Assembly (NCBI GenBank): GCA_903813345.2 | Contig: CAIIXF020000006.1 | Span: 33,455,524-33,519,523, forward strand | Direction of reading: 5' to 3' | Length of the DNA: 64,000 nt | Source of the DNA: Owenia fusiformis | Lineage: Eukaryota; Annelida; Polychaeta; Sabellida; Oweniidae | Part shown: in pieces, positions 20,776 through 32,116 of the stretch | Layout of the letters: every line of letters begins with the position of its first letter | How positions within the stretch are numbered: position 1 is the first letter of the stretch | Translations under genes and position numbers: made by a program | Notes under the pieces: generated by a model | The model's input: the letters and a program-made list of their open reading frames with translations, nothing else | Databases searched by the model: none | Told to the model about the DNA's origin: nothing

Positions 20776-21275
20776 GTGGTACTTTAGGTTGTGGAAGTGT
20801 TTGTCAATTTGCGCCTTGAACTGGTTGACATTGTCAGCATCTATTGCAGTCTGTGGGAGATTGTTCCAGTCTTTCACAATTCTGTTTCCGAAAACATTCT
20901 TCCTGACATTCAGTCTACTGTATCTTGTATTGAGCTTCTCAGTGTTTCCTCTGGTTCTATGAGCTTCAGATTTTTCAGCAATGTCAGTGATATTAATCCT
21001 GTCAAGACCTTATATGATTTTGTAGGTTTGGATGAGATCCCCTCGTCTCCTTCTGTACAGGAGTGATGGTAGCTTCAGGTATCTTAGCCTATCCCCATAA
21101 TTCATGTCCTTAATTTCTGGTACAAGTTTTGTCGCTAGTCTTTGGACCTTTTCTAGCTTGTCAATATCCATGTTGTGGTGAGGATTCCATACGCTGTTTG
21201 CGTATTCCAAGTGGGGTCTTACAAGTGATATGGGAACTGAATTAATGCACCTTCTTATTCTCCCCTTTGTAAACT
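20776..21275 (-). pseudogene. LINE reverse-transcriptase C-terminal fragment with one stop
   Basis: On the minus strand the frame reads CINSVPISLVRPHLEYANSV, WNPHHNMDIDKLEKVQR, RRRRGDLIQTYKII, then a TAA at about 21010, and continues in the same frame through DRINITDIAEKSEAHRTRG and NVFGNRIVKDWNNLP to a terminal stop. This is the highly conserved tail seen after the RT domain of many non-LTR retrotransposons. The single in-frame stop and missing 5' part mark it as dead. Confidence 0.8.
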
Positions 21276-22411
21276 TTATTTCATTAAATTCATATCATAG
21301 AGGGGGGTCTCACAAGGGCTTGTAGTTAGACTAATTTGCTCTAGTTAATCAAGATAACAGCAAATGTTGAACTAGGTGCCAACGGAATTCTTGAAATGTT
21401 AAAGGGAGTATCATGACAAGTATATCTATCAAATAAATGATTTAAATTGTATTTCGAATGTATTAATATTCAAATGAAATAATTTTTAGAATTATAATTA
21501 AGACGGAAGGGCATCAAAATGCTCCATATACATTGCAACTTTAGAACAGTTTACATTACAAATAAAATTAGATAAGATTTTACTTGTTGTGGATTTTCTC
21601 CAGGTAAATTTTTAAAAAATTATCTCTTCTATTTTGGCCATTAGATACATTTGTTGTGGAATGTAAGATATGTTTGTGTCATATAGGCCATAAGTTTGTA
21701 TACGTGTGTAATTGAAAATTATTATATCGCAAGTAAATGCTCAAATTAGTCGACGCTAAGTTTATATACTCTATTATCGCCCATGAAGATCTCTTACAAA
21801 AATCAAATATTTTCATAATAAAAAATCAGTATTATTCTTATTCAATGTAAGTAATATAGTAAAGGCGTATAGTAAAAGAGAGGTAGGTCACTTCGATCAG
21901 TAGGATCCCTAATCCAACTGTATTTAGTTCGCACTGGACAAAACCACAAAATTCTTTCATATTTTGGCGGTGTTCATTTTTGGTGTTCATTTTATTGATG
22001 TTCTCTTGGAATAGGTTTTCTTGACAATAATCAGAAAAATGTATATTCACGTGACATATTCTGTCAATTACAACCTCGCATGCACACATGTGCCATGTTT
22101 TTCTTGTTGTTTTTTTGTTCCATTGGAATTTGTGTTTTACACAACTTCCATGGAAGGAGAAAAGTTGATGTAAAAGCATGAAGATATAACAGTTAACAGC
22201 ATCAGGTCAAATGATATGATTTTCATGTCTTTTCTTGCTTAAAGTGACCAGTCTTCAAGGAGTTCAAATAATTTCTATTTTAGATCACATAGAAGAATGT
22301 CTATCGGACTTCGTTAAACCAGCTGCAGTATCCTGAATGTACCAATAAAAGGCCTATCATATGATGTAAACACAACTTATCGTTCAAAGTGGATTGAGAA
22401 AAAAAATAAAG
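21276..22411. other. Region upstream of the METTL24-like gene
   Basis: No coding exon recognised. A tttctattttag at about 22276-22286 could be the acceptor of a 5' UTR exon leading to the ATG at 22412. I cannot place a promoter. Confidence 0.35.
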
Positions 22412-22600
22412 ATGACAACTGTCATATATAATACTTTTGCAAGTATCATCAACTTCAAGCGACGGAAACGTTGGATTTACTTCATAATTCTTGTGATGTT
22501 AGTGTACATGCTGTTTTATTGGACATCTGATGGTGAACCAGTTTTCTCATTGGAAAGCCGGGTTAAATCTGGTGTTAAGTGCAAGAGTAAAGTTTATGAG
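22412..22600 (+). CDS. METTL24: METTL24-like exon 1
   Basis: ATG at 22412 preceded by aaataaag, donor GAGgtaaga, phase 0. Holds the basic KRRKR and the single transmembrane helix. Confidence 0.8.
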
Positions 22601-25600
22601 GTAAGAATTTATAGATAACATATATTGAAAGCCCATGATAACATTTAGACTGATTCAGCTTCTCTCAACATTGCTTGTAGAAATTAAGATTGCTATTTGC
22701 ATTAACACTTGCAGACTTATGAGTTGAATGCTTAGATTCTTAGATGTCCTTAATTGACACCCTCTTAACACATAGGAAAGACAAATGATGTTGAAGTGGT
22801 ATGTATTTGTAAAATATATGTACCCAAGATAATGAGTAGCAGTGTTATCTTGATTGTGTGTTTTCCAGATTAGTGAGATATTAGATGACAGTGCTTTCCT
22901 GCTGGAACGTCATTCTAAACAAGATTTGGAGGATCTTTTCTTTGAGTGGGTAATTTTGTAATTGTTATTATTCTACAGTTGGCACAAAACAATGCAATCC
23001 ACAATTGAAATAACTTTGTTGAAAACACAAGGGTGTTCTTTATCTTATCTATCTAATTCTAGGCTCAGTTTCAAATCTAAAAACTGGGGAAGGGGGGAGG
23101 GGGGTCGCCCCCAACGCCCTCCCCCTTCCAATGCCAATACTGTGTATGTTTGGACAATTTTATATTTTTCTCATAATGTATTTTGGAAAATTTATAATTT
23201 TTCTCATATTAAATTATATTCTGACATTTCAAACATGTTTTTAATTGTTCCAGTTTCAGCAATTGTATGATGGTATTGCCTATTTTGATCCAAAACTAGC
23301 ATATTAAACAGCTCAGTTTGCATGGAGACTTCCTAAATGTTTTAGTGGTCTTAAATTTCAGTTTCCTTGTAACAGTCAAAGTGCAGTGTCGTGACAAGGC
23401 CCATTATGGACCTAGATTAGACTTTCTAAACATATTAATGATCTTAAATTTCAGTTTCCTTGTAACAGTCAAAGTACAATGTCGTGACCAGGCCCATTAT
23501 GGACCTAGATTAGACTTTCTAAACATATTAGTGATCTTAAATTTCAGTTTCCTTGTAACAGTCAAAGTGCAGTGTCGTGACAAGGCCCATTATGGACCTA
23601 GATTAGACCTTCTAAACATATTAGTGATCTTAAATTTCAGTTTCCTTGTAACAGTCAAAGTACAATGTCGTGACAAGGCCCATTATGGACCTAGATTAGA
23701 CTTTCTAAACATATTAATGATCTTAAATTTCAGTTTCCTTGTAACAGTCAAAGAACAATGTCGTGACCAGGCCCATTATGGACCTAGATTAGACTTTCTA
23801 AACATATTAGTGATCTTAAATTTCAGTTTCCTTGTAACAGTCAAAGTGCAGTGTCGTGACCAGGCCCATTATGGACCTAGATTAGACCTTCTAAACATAT
23901 TAGTGATCTTAAATTTCAGTTTCCTTGTAACAGTCAAAGTGCAGTGTCGTGACAAGGCCCATTATGGACCTAGATTAGACCTTCTAAACATATTAGTGAT
24001 CTTAAATTTCAGTTTCCTTGTAACAGTCAAAGTACAATGTCGTGACCAGGCCCATTATGGACCTAGATTAGACCTTCTAAACATATTAGTGATCTTAAAT
24101 TTCAGTTTCCTTGTAACAGTCAAAGTACAATGTCGTGACAAGGCCCATTATGGACCTAGATTAGACTTTCTAAACATATTACTGATCTTAAATTTCAGTT
24201 TCCTTGTAACAGTCAAAGTACAATGTCGTGACCAGGCCCATTATGGACCTCGAGAAGATGGCGGATGGGAAGTTTGCATGGAGAATTTCTATGAGATAAA
24301 GAAGCCATGTCTGATATACTCCTTTGGGTATGTGATTAATAGTGTGTTCCTATATTAGATATACATGTATCATGACTGCATATATCCAATGAACATATTC
24401 ACCCATTTGAATATTACGGCAAACCTATATTTAGACTAAAGTGTTGACTATTTTTTGTACCCCCTACACAGTAGTATGTCTAATGTATGTTGATCTTATT
24501 TCAGAATTGATCATGATTTCCGCTTTGAAAAGGACATTGAGGAAAAGTTGGGATGTGAGGTACATGCATTTGACCCAAGGTAAGTATACACTCAGGGATC
24601 TCGCCGGTTTTCTCCTAGAGGGTGCCTTACCTTAATATGACCTTGGTCAGAATATCTCTTTCATCATTTTGAAAGGGTGTAAGCAAATTTCAACATGGTT
24701 GTCTGTGACTTTTGAATTTCCAGCACCCAGTTGCATCAATGCTGGGGAGACCACGTCACCTTTAACTATTTACAGAGCAATACTATAAGGCTGTAACCTT
24801 TTACAATCTAAACCTTAGAGGTGCTAAAATCTATTCCTTCTAGTTAATCATAGGTACTGTCTTACCAATATTACAATCATAACTGCATCAATTACAATTT
24901 GAAAACTCCATTTCTCCGTTCCACGTTCTGGTCTTGAAGACCAGAAATTGAAGCTTCCATTATATTTTAGAAGCCGAGAAAATTCAATACCAGATATATA
25001 CACATTCTTACCCCAATCAATTCTAACACAGCGCTTGCATTAGGTTAGAAAGTCCCAAGGACGCAATTTTTTTAAAAAAGTGTGTCCTTTGAAAAAAAGT
25101 GTGTCCCCTATTTCTAGTCATATTTTCAGTTTTTGATTTCTTGCCGCGAATTTAAAACGGAAGTAAACATTAAGTACGGACTGAATAAATGCATGTTCGT
25201 TCATTCGACAATGAATACATTTTATTTCATGAATAACCTAATATTTGTTTCTGAATAGGAAAAACTGTGACGTGTCATGGTTTCAAATCTAAAAATAAAC
25301 AAAGTCGAAAAAATTCGAGAGAATCATGATTATTTGTAAATATTCAACATGTTGAGCCTTATTTACGATTCAAATAAAGGTGAGAGATCATAATTATTTG
25401 GTTTTGTTAGGTATCGTTGTAAACACATTGTAGTATTGACCTAAAAAAAATTTGCGTCCAAAAAACGGAAATATTTTCAATTTTTGCGTCCTCCAAATTA
25501 TTTTTGAGTCCTTAACATGTACGGAATGCCGTTAATGCAAGCCCTGCTAACATCATCCGATATATTCTCCCTAACTTACAAATGTTTTGGCTCTCTCAAA

Positions 25601-28600
25601 ATGAGGTTTAGTACCCCCAAGAATATTTAAGCAAGGGATTAAAAACTTAAGATATTAAAACTATGTCCCCAGAAATTAATGTGGGGTTGTGGAATGGTCA
25701 TGTTTATGCAATGCAAACACCCCAATTCCCCAACCAAACCAACTCTCCTATACAGCCCACATTGTAGGGTTGCTACATTAATTTTATTTTGTTAGAATGT
25801 ACAAATGTAGCTATGAGTAGAAAGTCTGTACAGTTTTTGAAAAATATGGATGCAAGCTCAAGCAGAGTTTACATTACAATATGCAATTCTTTTGTGTCTT
25901 TAATGAATTTGTGTATGATTGCTTTAGTTTCTCTAATCGATATAAACAGTAACTATCAATAAACACTAATCAATCATATAATAATGAAAAATTCAATACT
26001 GTATAATGATATCCAAGCCCTGCAAAATGAAATACATTTGTTGATTTACTATAAAGGTATCCTTGGTTATCATCGATATATAAGTTGAAACAAACATCCA
26101 GCGCAGTATATCTCCAGGCTGGATAACTAACAAGTACTGATGTCACCTCTTGTTGTCGGTATTTTTTGAGGCGCTTCAGGGCACTGAAATTAAAAAGATT
26201 GTTCTCAATATCATGCGTTCCAATGCTAATCATGCCCATGGTTTTCATGTCACTACCACAAGTGGTGACATGCTAATCATGCCAATGGTTTTCATGTCAC
26301 TACCACAAGTTGTGACATGCTAATCGTGCCCATGGTTTACATGTCACTACCACAAGTGGTGACATACTAATCATGCTCATGGTTTACATGTCACTACCAC
26401 AAGTGGTGACATGCTAATCAGGCCCATGGTTTTCATGTCACTACCACAAGTTGTGACATGCTAATCATGCCCATGGTTTACATGTCACTACCACAAGTGT
26501 TGACATGCTTATGCCCATGGTTTTCATGTCACTACCACAAGTGGTGACATGCTAATCATGCCCATGGTTTACATGTCACTACCACAAGTGTTGACATGCT
26601 AATCAGCCCCATGGTTTTCATGTCACTACCACAAATTGTGACATGCTAATCATGCCCATGGTTTACATGCCACTACCACAAGTGTTGACATGCTAGTCAT
26701 GCCCATGGTTTTCATGTCACTACCACAAGTGGTGATATGCTAATCATGCCCATGGTTTACATGTCACTACCACAAGTGTTGACATGCTAATCATGCCCAT
26801 GGCTTTCATGTCACTACCACAAGTGGTGACATGCTAATCATGCCCATGGTTTTCATGTCTTTACCACAAGTGGTGACATGCTAATCATGCCCATGGTTTA
26901 CATGTCACTACCACAAGTGTTGACATGCTAATCATGCCCGCCCATGGTTTACATGTCACTACCACAAGTGTTGACATGCTAATCATGCCCATGGTTTTCA
27001 TGTCACTACCACAAGTGGTGACATGCTAATCATGCCCATGGTTTTCATGTCTTTACCACAAGTGGTGACATGCTAATCATGCCCATGGTTTACATGTCAC
27101 TACCACAAGTGTTGACATGCTAATCATGCCCGCCCATGGTTTACATGTCACTACCACAAGTGTTGACATTTAATCATGCCCATGGTTTTCATGTCACTAC
27201 CACAAGTGGTGACATGCTAATCATGCCCATGGTTTTCATGTCTTTACCACAGGTTGTGACATGCTAATCATGCCCATGGTTTTCATGTCACTACCACAAG
27301 TGGTGACATGCTAATCATGACCATGGTTTTCATGTCTTTACCACAGGTTATGACATGCTAATCATGCCCATGGTTTACATGTCACTACCACAAATGTTGA
27401 CATGCTAATCATGCCCATGGTTTTCATGTCACTACTACAAGTGGTGACATGCTTATCATGCCCATGGTTTACATGTCACTACCACAAGTGTTGACATGCT
27501 AATCATGCCCGCCCATGGTTTACATGTCAATACCACAAGTGTTGACATTTAATCATGCCCATGGTTTTCATGTCACTACCACAAGTGATGACATGCTAAT
27601 CATGCCCATGGTTTTCATGTCTTTACCACAGGTTGTGACATGCTAATCATGCCCATGGTTTTCATGTCACTACCACAAGTGGTGACATGCTAATCATGAC
27701 CATGGTTTTCATGTCTTTACCACAGGTTATGACATGCTAATCATGCCCATGGTTTACATGTCACTACCACAAATGTTGACATGCTAATCATGCCCATGGT
27801 TTTCATGTCACTACTACAAGTGGTGACATGCTAATCGTGCCCATGGTTTTCATGTCACTACTACAAGTGGTGACATGCTAATCATGCTCATGGTTTTCAT
27901 GTCACTACTACAAGTGGTGACATGCTAATCATGACCATGATTTTCATGTCTTTACCACAGGTTGTGACATGCTAATCATGCCCATGGTTAACATGTCACT
28001 ACCACAAGTGGTGACATGCTAATCATGCCCATGGTTTTCATGTCACTACCACAAGTTGTGACATGCTAATCATGCCCATGGTTTTCATGTCACTACCACA
28101 AGTGGTGACATGCTAATCATGCCCATGGTTTTCATGTCACTACCACAAGTGGTGACATGCTAATCATGCCCATGGTTTTCATGTCACTACCACAAGTTGT
28201 GACATGCTAATCATGCCCATGGTTTTGATGTCACTACCACAGGTTGTGACATGCTATTCATGCCCATGGTTTTCATGTCACTACCACAAGTGGTGACATA
28301 TTGTTATACTCTCTAACTTTTTGTGGATGGTGTTAGGAGTTTGGCAGTTGGTATATATAACAAATGACAGGTGGTGACATTTTGCGTGTTAATGCCTTGT
28401 AAATCCATAAATACTGTGTATTAAGACTTGTTTGGTCACTGAAGAAGAATCACATTGGATTTTTGTTAGTATTTTACGATGCTGTCAAACCCTAAAAATG
28501 TTCTCGTGGGATTCCGCTGGACCATTACTATGTCTTATCATGAATTGATATATATATATATGGGCATGTATTGTTGGATATATTGTTAATGTTAAGCCAA

Positions 28601-29812
28601 GGAATTTGCTCTTCAAGTGTAATATTAATCACTATGTCTTGTTCATTTTCAGTATGGAAGTGATTGATCATAAGTATTCATCTAATGGATGGTATCATAA
28701 CCTGGGACTGGGAGGAGAAAATGGACATATGGTAGATGGTACCTGGGAAGTTAAAACCTTGGAGCAGATTATGAAGGACTATGGCCATTATTATAGTGTA
28801 AGTACACTGTAGGGAAATCAAGGTGTCTCAGAATGAAACATGTATCATGTTTCCCCATTCTCTACAATTTCCATAGTTGAATGTGGATTCATTTCAATAA
28901 AATCTCAGTGTAAATGAGAATAGAATTAGTTATTTAATAGTGCAATCTTTTTTGTCTTTGGATGTGTATTTAAAACATTTATGACAACCCACAATTTGCA
29001 CCTTCTATAGAATTTGACTCACACTTTGGTTTCTCTAAGTTTGAAAAGAAATATCTTCTATAAATGCAAGATAGACGTCCTTGGTAAATGTAATGGCAGT
29101 TTCCACATCAACAAAGTTGCTTGCCCTTTTTCAGTATAATAAAAATGTGTGCAAACAGTATCATAAGTAGTTCTAACTAGATTCATCTGGTTAGTATCGT
29201 AAGTAATGTACATCAAAAACTTTCAATATGTACTACATAGGGTATAGTAGGGTCGGGGCCAAGTCAAACTGCTTCAGCAACAGGTTGGTCAGGGTTCTAA
29301 TGGCACTGTGGAAAATTATCTAAAATTTTCTGAGTATCCTGACGAACTGTTGACATCTTTTAGTAATGCAGGGTTTCAATGGCATATCAAATTTTTGGCC
29401 TGAAATATGCCCGATATAACCCACAGCGTATTAATATATTATCTCTTACTTTTATTTTCAGAAACCAATAGACTATCTGAAATTAGATATTGAGTTCTCT
29501 GAGTGGCTCGCACTCCCAGAAATGATTGCGAGTGGGATTCTGAGCAAAGTTCGCCAAATTGGGATGGAGGTCCACACTCCCGAAATAGACAGTTTAAAAA
29601 AGCCATATTCCAAATGCACCTGGTCGCAGAAGCAAACTGTCTGGCATATGCTTAATACATTGAAACATTTGGAGAGAGAAGGTTTCAAATTGTACTATTT
29701 TACACCAAATCAACGGATTGAGTATTTATCGAAAGTTAGCTTCAAGCGACGTTTTTGTGCTTTTCAAGTTTATTTTTTGAATACAAAGTTCCGATTCCCA
29801 GAACATGAATAG
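22412..29812 (+). CDS. METTL24: METTL24-like membrane-anchored methyltransferase, complete coding region
   Basis: Proposed join: 22412-22600, 22869-22945, 24199-24327, 24505-24579, 28653-28797, 29462-29812, giving 321 residues, close to vertebrate METTL24 in length. A short cytosolic N-terminus (KRRKR) precedes one membrane segment (WIYFIILVMLVYMLFYW), as in a type II anchor, so the catalytic part probably lies in the secretory pathway lumen. The domain shows EDGGWEVC, KKPCLIYSFG, LGCEVHAFDPS (SAM-site region), WYHNLGLGGENG, DYLKLDIEFSEWLALPEM and VRQIGMEVHTPE, the conserved order of this Rossmann methyltransferase family, whose substrate is unknown. The exon 2 donor is the least certain join. 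A polyadenylation signal AATAAA lies at 29973-29978. Confidence 0.88.
22869..22945 (+). CDS. METTL24: METTL24-like exon 2
   Basis: Acceptor tgtgttttccag; encodes ISEILDDSAFLLERHSKQ and DLEDLFF. Donor chosen as GAgtgggt (end 22945, phase 2) because it alone joins exon 3 in frame. The stronger-looking TGGgtaatt (end 22949) would give phase 0 and a frameshift. Confidence 0.65.
23318..24198 (+). repeat. 93-bp minisatellite of splice acceptor plus exon start, open in the coding frame
   Basis: Nine 93-bp units precede the genuine exon 3, which is the tenth. Each unit has cttaaatttcag (acceptor-like), then 52 nt encoding FLVTVKVQCRD(K/Q)AHYGP, then 41 nt of intron-like sequence. As 93 is divisible by three and contains no stop in this frame, the frame is open from 23318 to 24358. 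Units differ by linked changes such as gtgcag/gtacaa, aag/cag and gactttc/gaccttc. Confidence 0.92.
24199..24327 (+). CDS. METTL24: METTL24-like exon 3 (last unit of the minisatellite)
   Basis: Acceptor cttaaatttcag, donor GGgtatgt, phase 2 in and out. Encodes FLVTVKVQCRDQAHYGPR then EDGGWEVCMENF and KKPCLIYSFG. An alternative acceptor cttgtaacag 14 nt further in would need a phase-1 exon 2. Confidence 0.8.
24505..24579 (+). CDS. METTL24: METTL24-like exon 4
   Basis: Acceptor gatcttatttcag, donor CCAAGgtaagt, phase 2 in and out. Encodes IDHDFRFEKDIEEKLG and CEVHAFDP. Confidence 0.9.
24580..26242. other. METTL24-like intron 4, proximal part
   Basis: Apart from the TIR element at 25029-25546 I see no coding sequence here. 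The palindrome ttctggtcttgaagaccagaa lies near 24930. Confidence 0.5.
25029..25546. mobile_element. Non-autonomous TIR element with 6-bp target duplication
   Basis: Ends CAGCGCTTGCATTA and its near complement TAATGCAAGCCCTG, with CTAACA immediately outside both (25023-25028 and 25547-25552). The interior repeats tgtgtcc motifs and carries no ORF. It shares the CAG...CTG ends and 6-bp duplication with the elements at 1875 and 37415, although the interiors differ. Confidence 0.75.
26243..28310. repeat. 47-bp hairpin minisatellite (~43 units) in METTL24-like intron 4
   Basis: Each unit reads catgcccatggttttcatgt then cactaccacaagtggtgaca then tgctaat. ATGTCACTAC and GTGGTGACAT form a 10-bp arm pair with one mismatch around a 5-nt loop. 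Variants (gtttac, gtgttgac, ctttaccacagg, cccgcccatgg) alternate in longer-period patterns. The block ends at 28310 by running into a unique gtggtgacatattg sequence resembling the interspersed element at 10148. Confidence 0.9.
28653..28797 (+). CDS. METTL24: METTL24-like exon 5
   Basis: Acceptor gttcattttcag, donor AGTgtaagt, phase 2 in and 0 out. Encodes MEVIDHKYSSNGWYHNLGLG and TWEVKTLEQIMKDYG. Confidence 0.9.
28798..29461. other. METTL24-like intron 5
   Basis: No feature recognised beyond the splice sites. Confidence 0.5.
29462..29812 (+). CDS. METTL24: METTL24-like exon 6 (terminal)
   Basis: Acceptor cttttattttcag, phase 0, 116 codons and stop. Encodes KPIDYLKLDIEFSEWLALPE, VRQIGMEVHTPE, an Arg/Lys-rich RIEYLSKVSFKRRFCAF and the family's C-terminal YFLNTKFRF. 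Confidence 0.92.
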   Translation, partial: KPIDYLKLDIEFSEWLALPEMIASGILSKVRQIGMEVHTPEIDSLKKPYSKCTWSQKQTVWHMLNTLKHLEREGFKLYYFTPNQRIEYLSKVSFKRRFCAFQVYFLNTKFRFPEHE

Positions 29813-32116
29813 AAAGAGGATACCAATTGTATAAAGTGCCATTTTGTTTTTAACTTTAAAAAGTCAAAACAGCTTTTGTAGTTTACCACCTCTTCAAGCC
29901 AAAGTTATATTTGTGTATATTTTAGTTTAGGAAATGGCTACAGATACAAGAATTTTACATAGAAGAATCTTTAATAAAATATTTGTATCATTTTGATTAG
30001 CTTTTTTATATACTCATATGAATGTTATAATATTTTTAACATTTGATTTAAGCCATAGGATATATTTCAGCTTGAAAAACTTTAACTCTAGAGAGTATTT
30101 TTTTTCAAAAAAGTGATCTAATAAAAGTGCTCTTTGAGAGCAGTTGATCTAACTCTATAAATAAAAAGGGCAATATTTGAGTGCATTTGAATATATCTAT
30201 GAATGATGAGCAGATAGCATTATACTGTATTGTAATCAATATTGTGTATATACAGGGTGTCCAATTTGTAATATAATTCAGAACACATGGTGCCTGAAAA
30301 ATATATCCAGCAAACATTTGTTTTTTGAAATACATGTAAAAGGGTACAAGGGTAGATCTAATTTATTGCATACTTGATATGTTACTTATGATTAAAAAGA
30401 TATTCCATTTTATTGTGCAGTACAGATGTTGACCATATTAATCATGTTTGTTTTAAACATAAAGAATGGGGTCTGTCGGGGATCTTTTTGGAACTTATAT
30501 TTTCAGAGCTATCATACATTAAGTTTAGGGTTCTGTATGTTATGTATTAGGCAAGAGCCCCCCCCCCTCCCTTGGGAGATGTGCTGTGATTGGCAGATTT
30601 GAAGAAATGCAGTTTTATAAGAAAATGATTAAACACATATCATGAGTTCTGAATTTGCAATTAGTTTGTCAATTTACATATTTTGAATGTTTTAAGCAGT
30701 CAGTATTGCAACATGTTGGACATGAATTAAGGTAGTCAGCTGGTTAGGCTTTTTCAGTTGTAAAATCTTCAGTAGAGTAAAATTTTCTAGCAAGTCTGTG
30801 TACTCAGATGTATAGAGACTCTCTGACCAGCTACCTACCTTAATAAAGAAAGAATTCTATATGTTCTTGTATATGGTGCAGTATAACCCAAGGACATGAT
30901 GGTGTTGTGCTTTTTTATCATACAACATATATGTATATCTGCACTGTGGAATATATTCCATCATTGTTTCCCCTACGCATCACATGCAAGCTGACATTGT
31001 TTTAACTAATCTCATCTTTATTGTATATAAATATATGTTGGTACTCATGATACCATTTCTTACAATATGAAAGTATATTTGTGTCCTAGTATATCTTACT
31101 CATATAATATGTAATTTACATTAATTGTTATGTCCTAGCAGTACACCAATCAAAACCTTGCATTGAGTGAACTACATGTATGTGCGTGTAACCTCCTGAG
31201 TTGATTGTTTGATTATACCTGGTGTCCCAAAGAAAATGAGCCACTTTTTAACAAGTATTTTCTCTTCAATAGATCAATCAAATTCATTGAAAATTTCTAT
31301 GAAGTAGCCTAAGGGTAGCATTAGCAAGTCGTACAAATATGAAAGAGATTGGTTACATATTATGTGAGTATGACAAATGCATGTCAAGAAATCCAATATC
31401 AGAGCTGCGCAATTAGAGCCTCATAGTGTTTGTGCCAGCTATCAATTGATAGCATCTGTCAATCAATTTTAGTCTCAAAAAAGCTTGTTTATGTTCCAGA
31501 TCTATTAATTTGTTTCATTGTTCTTCATATCCAAAATCCATTCTGTCCAAAATTTCAGTTTGGAAGGATTAAAGACCTTTCAGTGAAATTGATAGGGCAA
31601 TTATTGAAAAGTGTATCAAGGTAGGATGGGATGGAAGATGAATCATAAAGGAATTACTAGAATAGTAATGGAGTTGGAGTCATGTAACTGTAAATAGACT
31701 TTGAAGAAAAATGCACTGTATCCAACATGCATTAAAAAGAAGGGATAATTATGTTGTTGGGGCAACATTGGTTGGTCCGTTGGTCCGTCCGTCCATCCGT
31801 TGGTCCGTCAACATTGGCCGCACAAATAAAAACTGCTATTCGGATTGAGTCATATCTACATTCATTTTATCCATATCCATAATGCCTATTTGACCTATCA
31901 TTGCCATTTCCCAAGTTCGCCTGGTTTTCGAGAAATTGCTGATTTTGACGTCAAAAAGTCAAATTTTCTGTAAATACTAGACACTTTGTTGAAGTAGAAC
32001 TTTCAAATAACTTGTAGTAGTTGCTGTATGAGCAACTTATGTCCTTTCTAGATTTCAAAGCTCTTGGAATTAAAGTTTTTGGTGTTTACTTTATAAAATT
32101 TGACAAAAAGTAGGAC
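29813..32116. other. 3' UTR of the METTL24-like gene and intergenic sequence
   Basis: AATAAA at 29973-29978 probably ends the transcript. Beyond it I see only transposon-end-like scraps (acagggtgtccaatttg near 30255, ctggtgtcccaaag near 31221) and a gtccgtccgtcc-bearing repeat start near 31755-31815. No gene recognised. Confidence 0.5.

Noticed and set aside
23318-24358. 346-codon ORF as a stand-alone repeat protein
   Set aside because: Its first Met has no supporting context and its last unit is METTL24-like exon 3; it is an open array at a splice site, reported as a finding and not as a separate gene.
26243-28310. CRISPR-like look of regularly spaced palindromic repeats
   Set aside because: Units are contiguous without unique spacers, the genome is animal, and no cas gene exists; it is a minisatellite.
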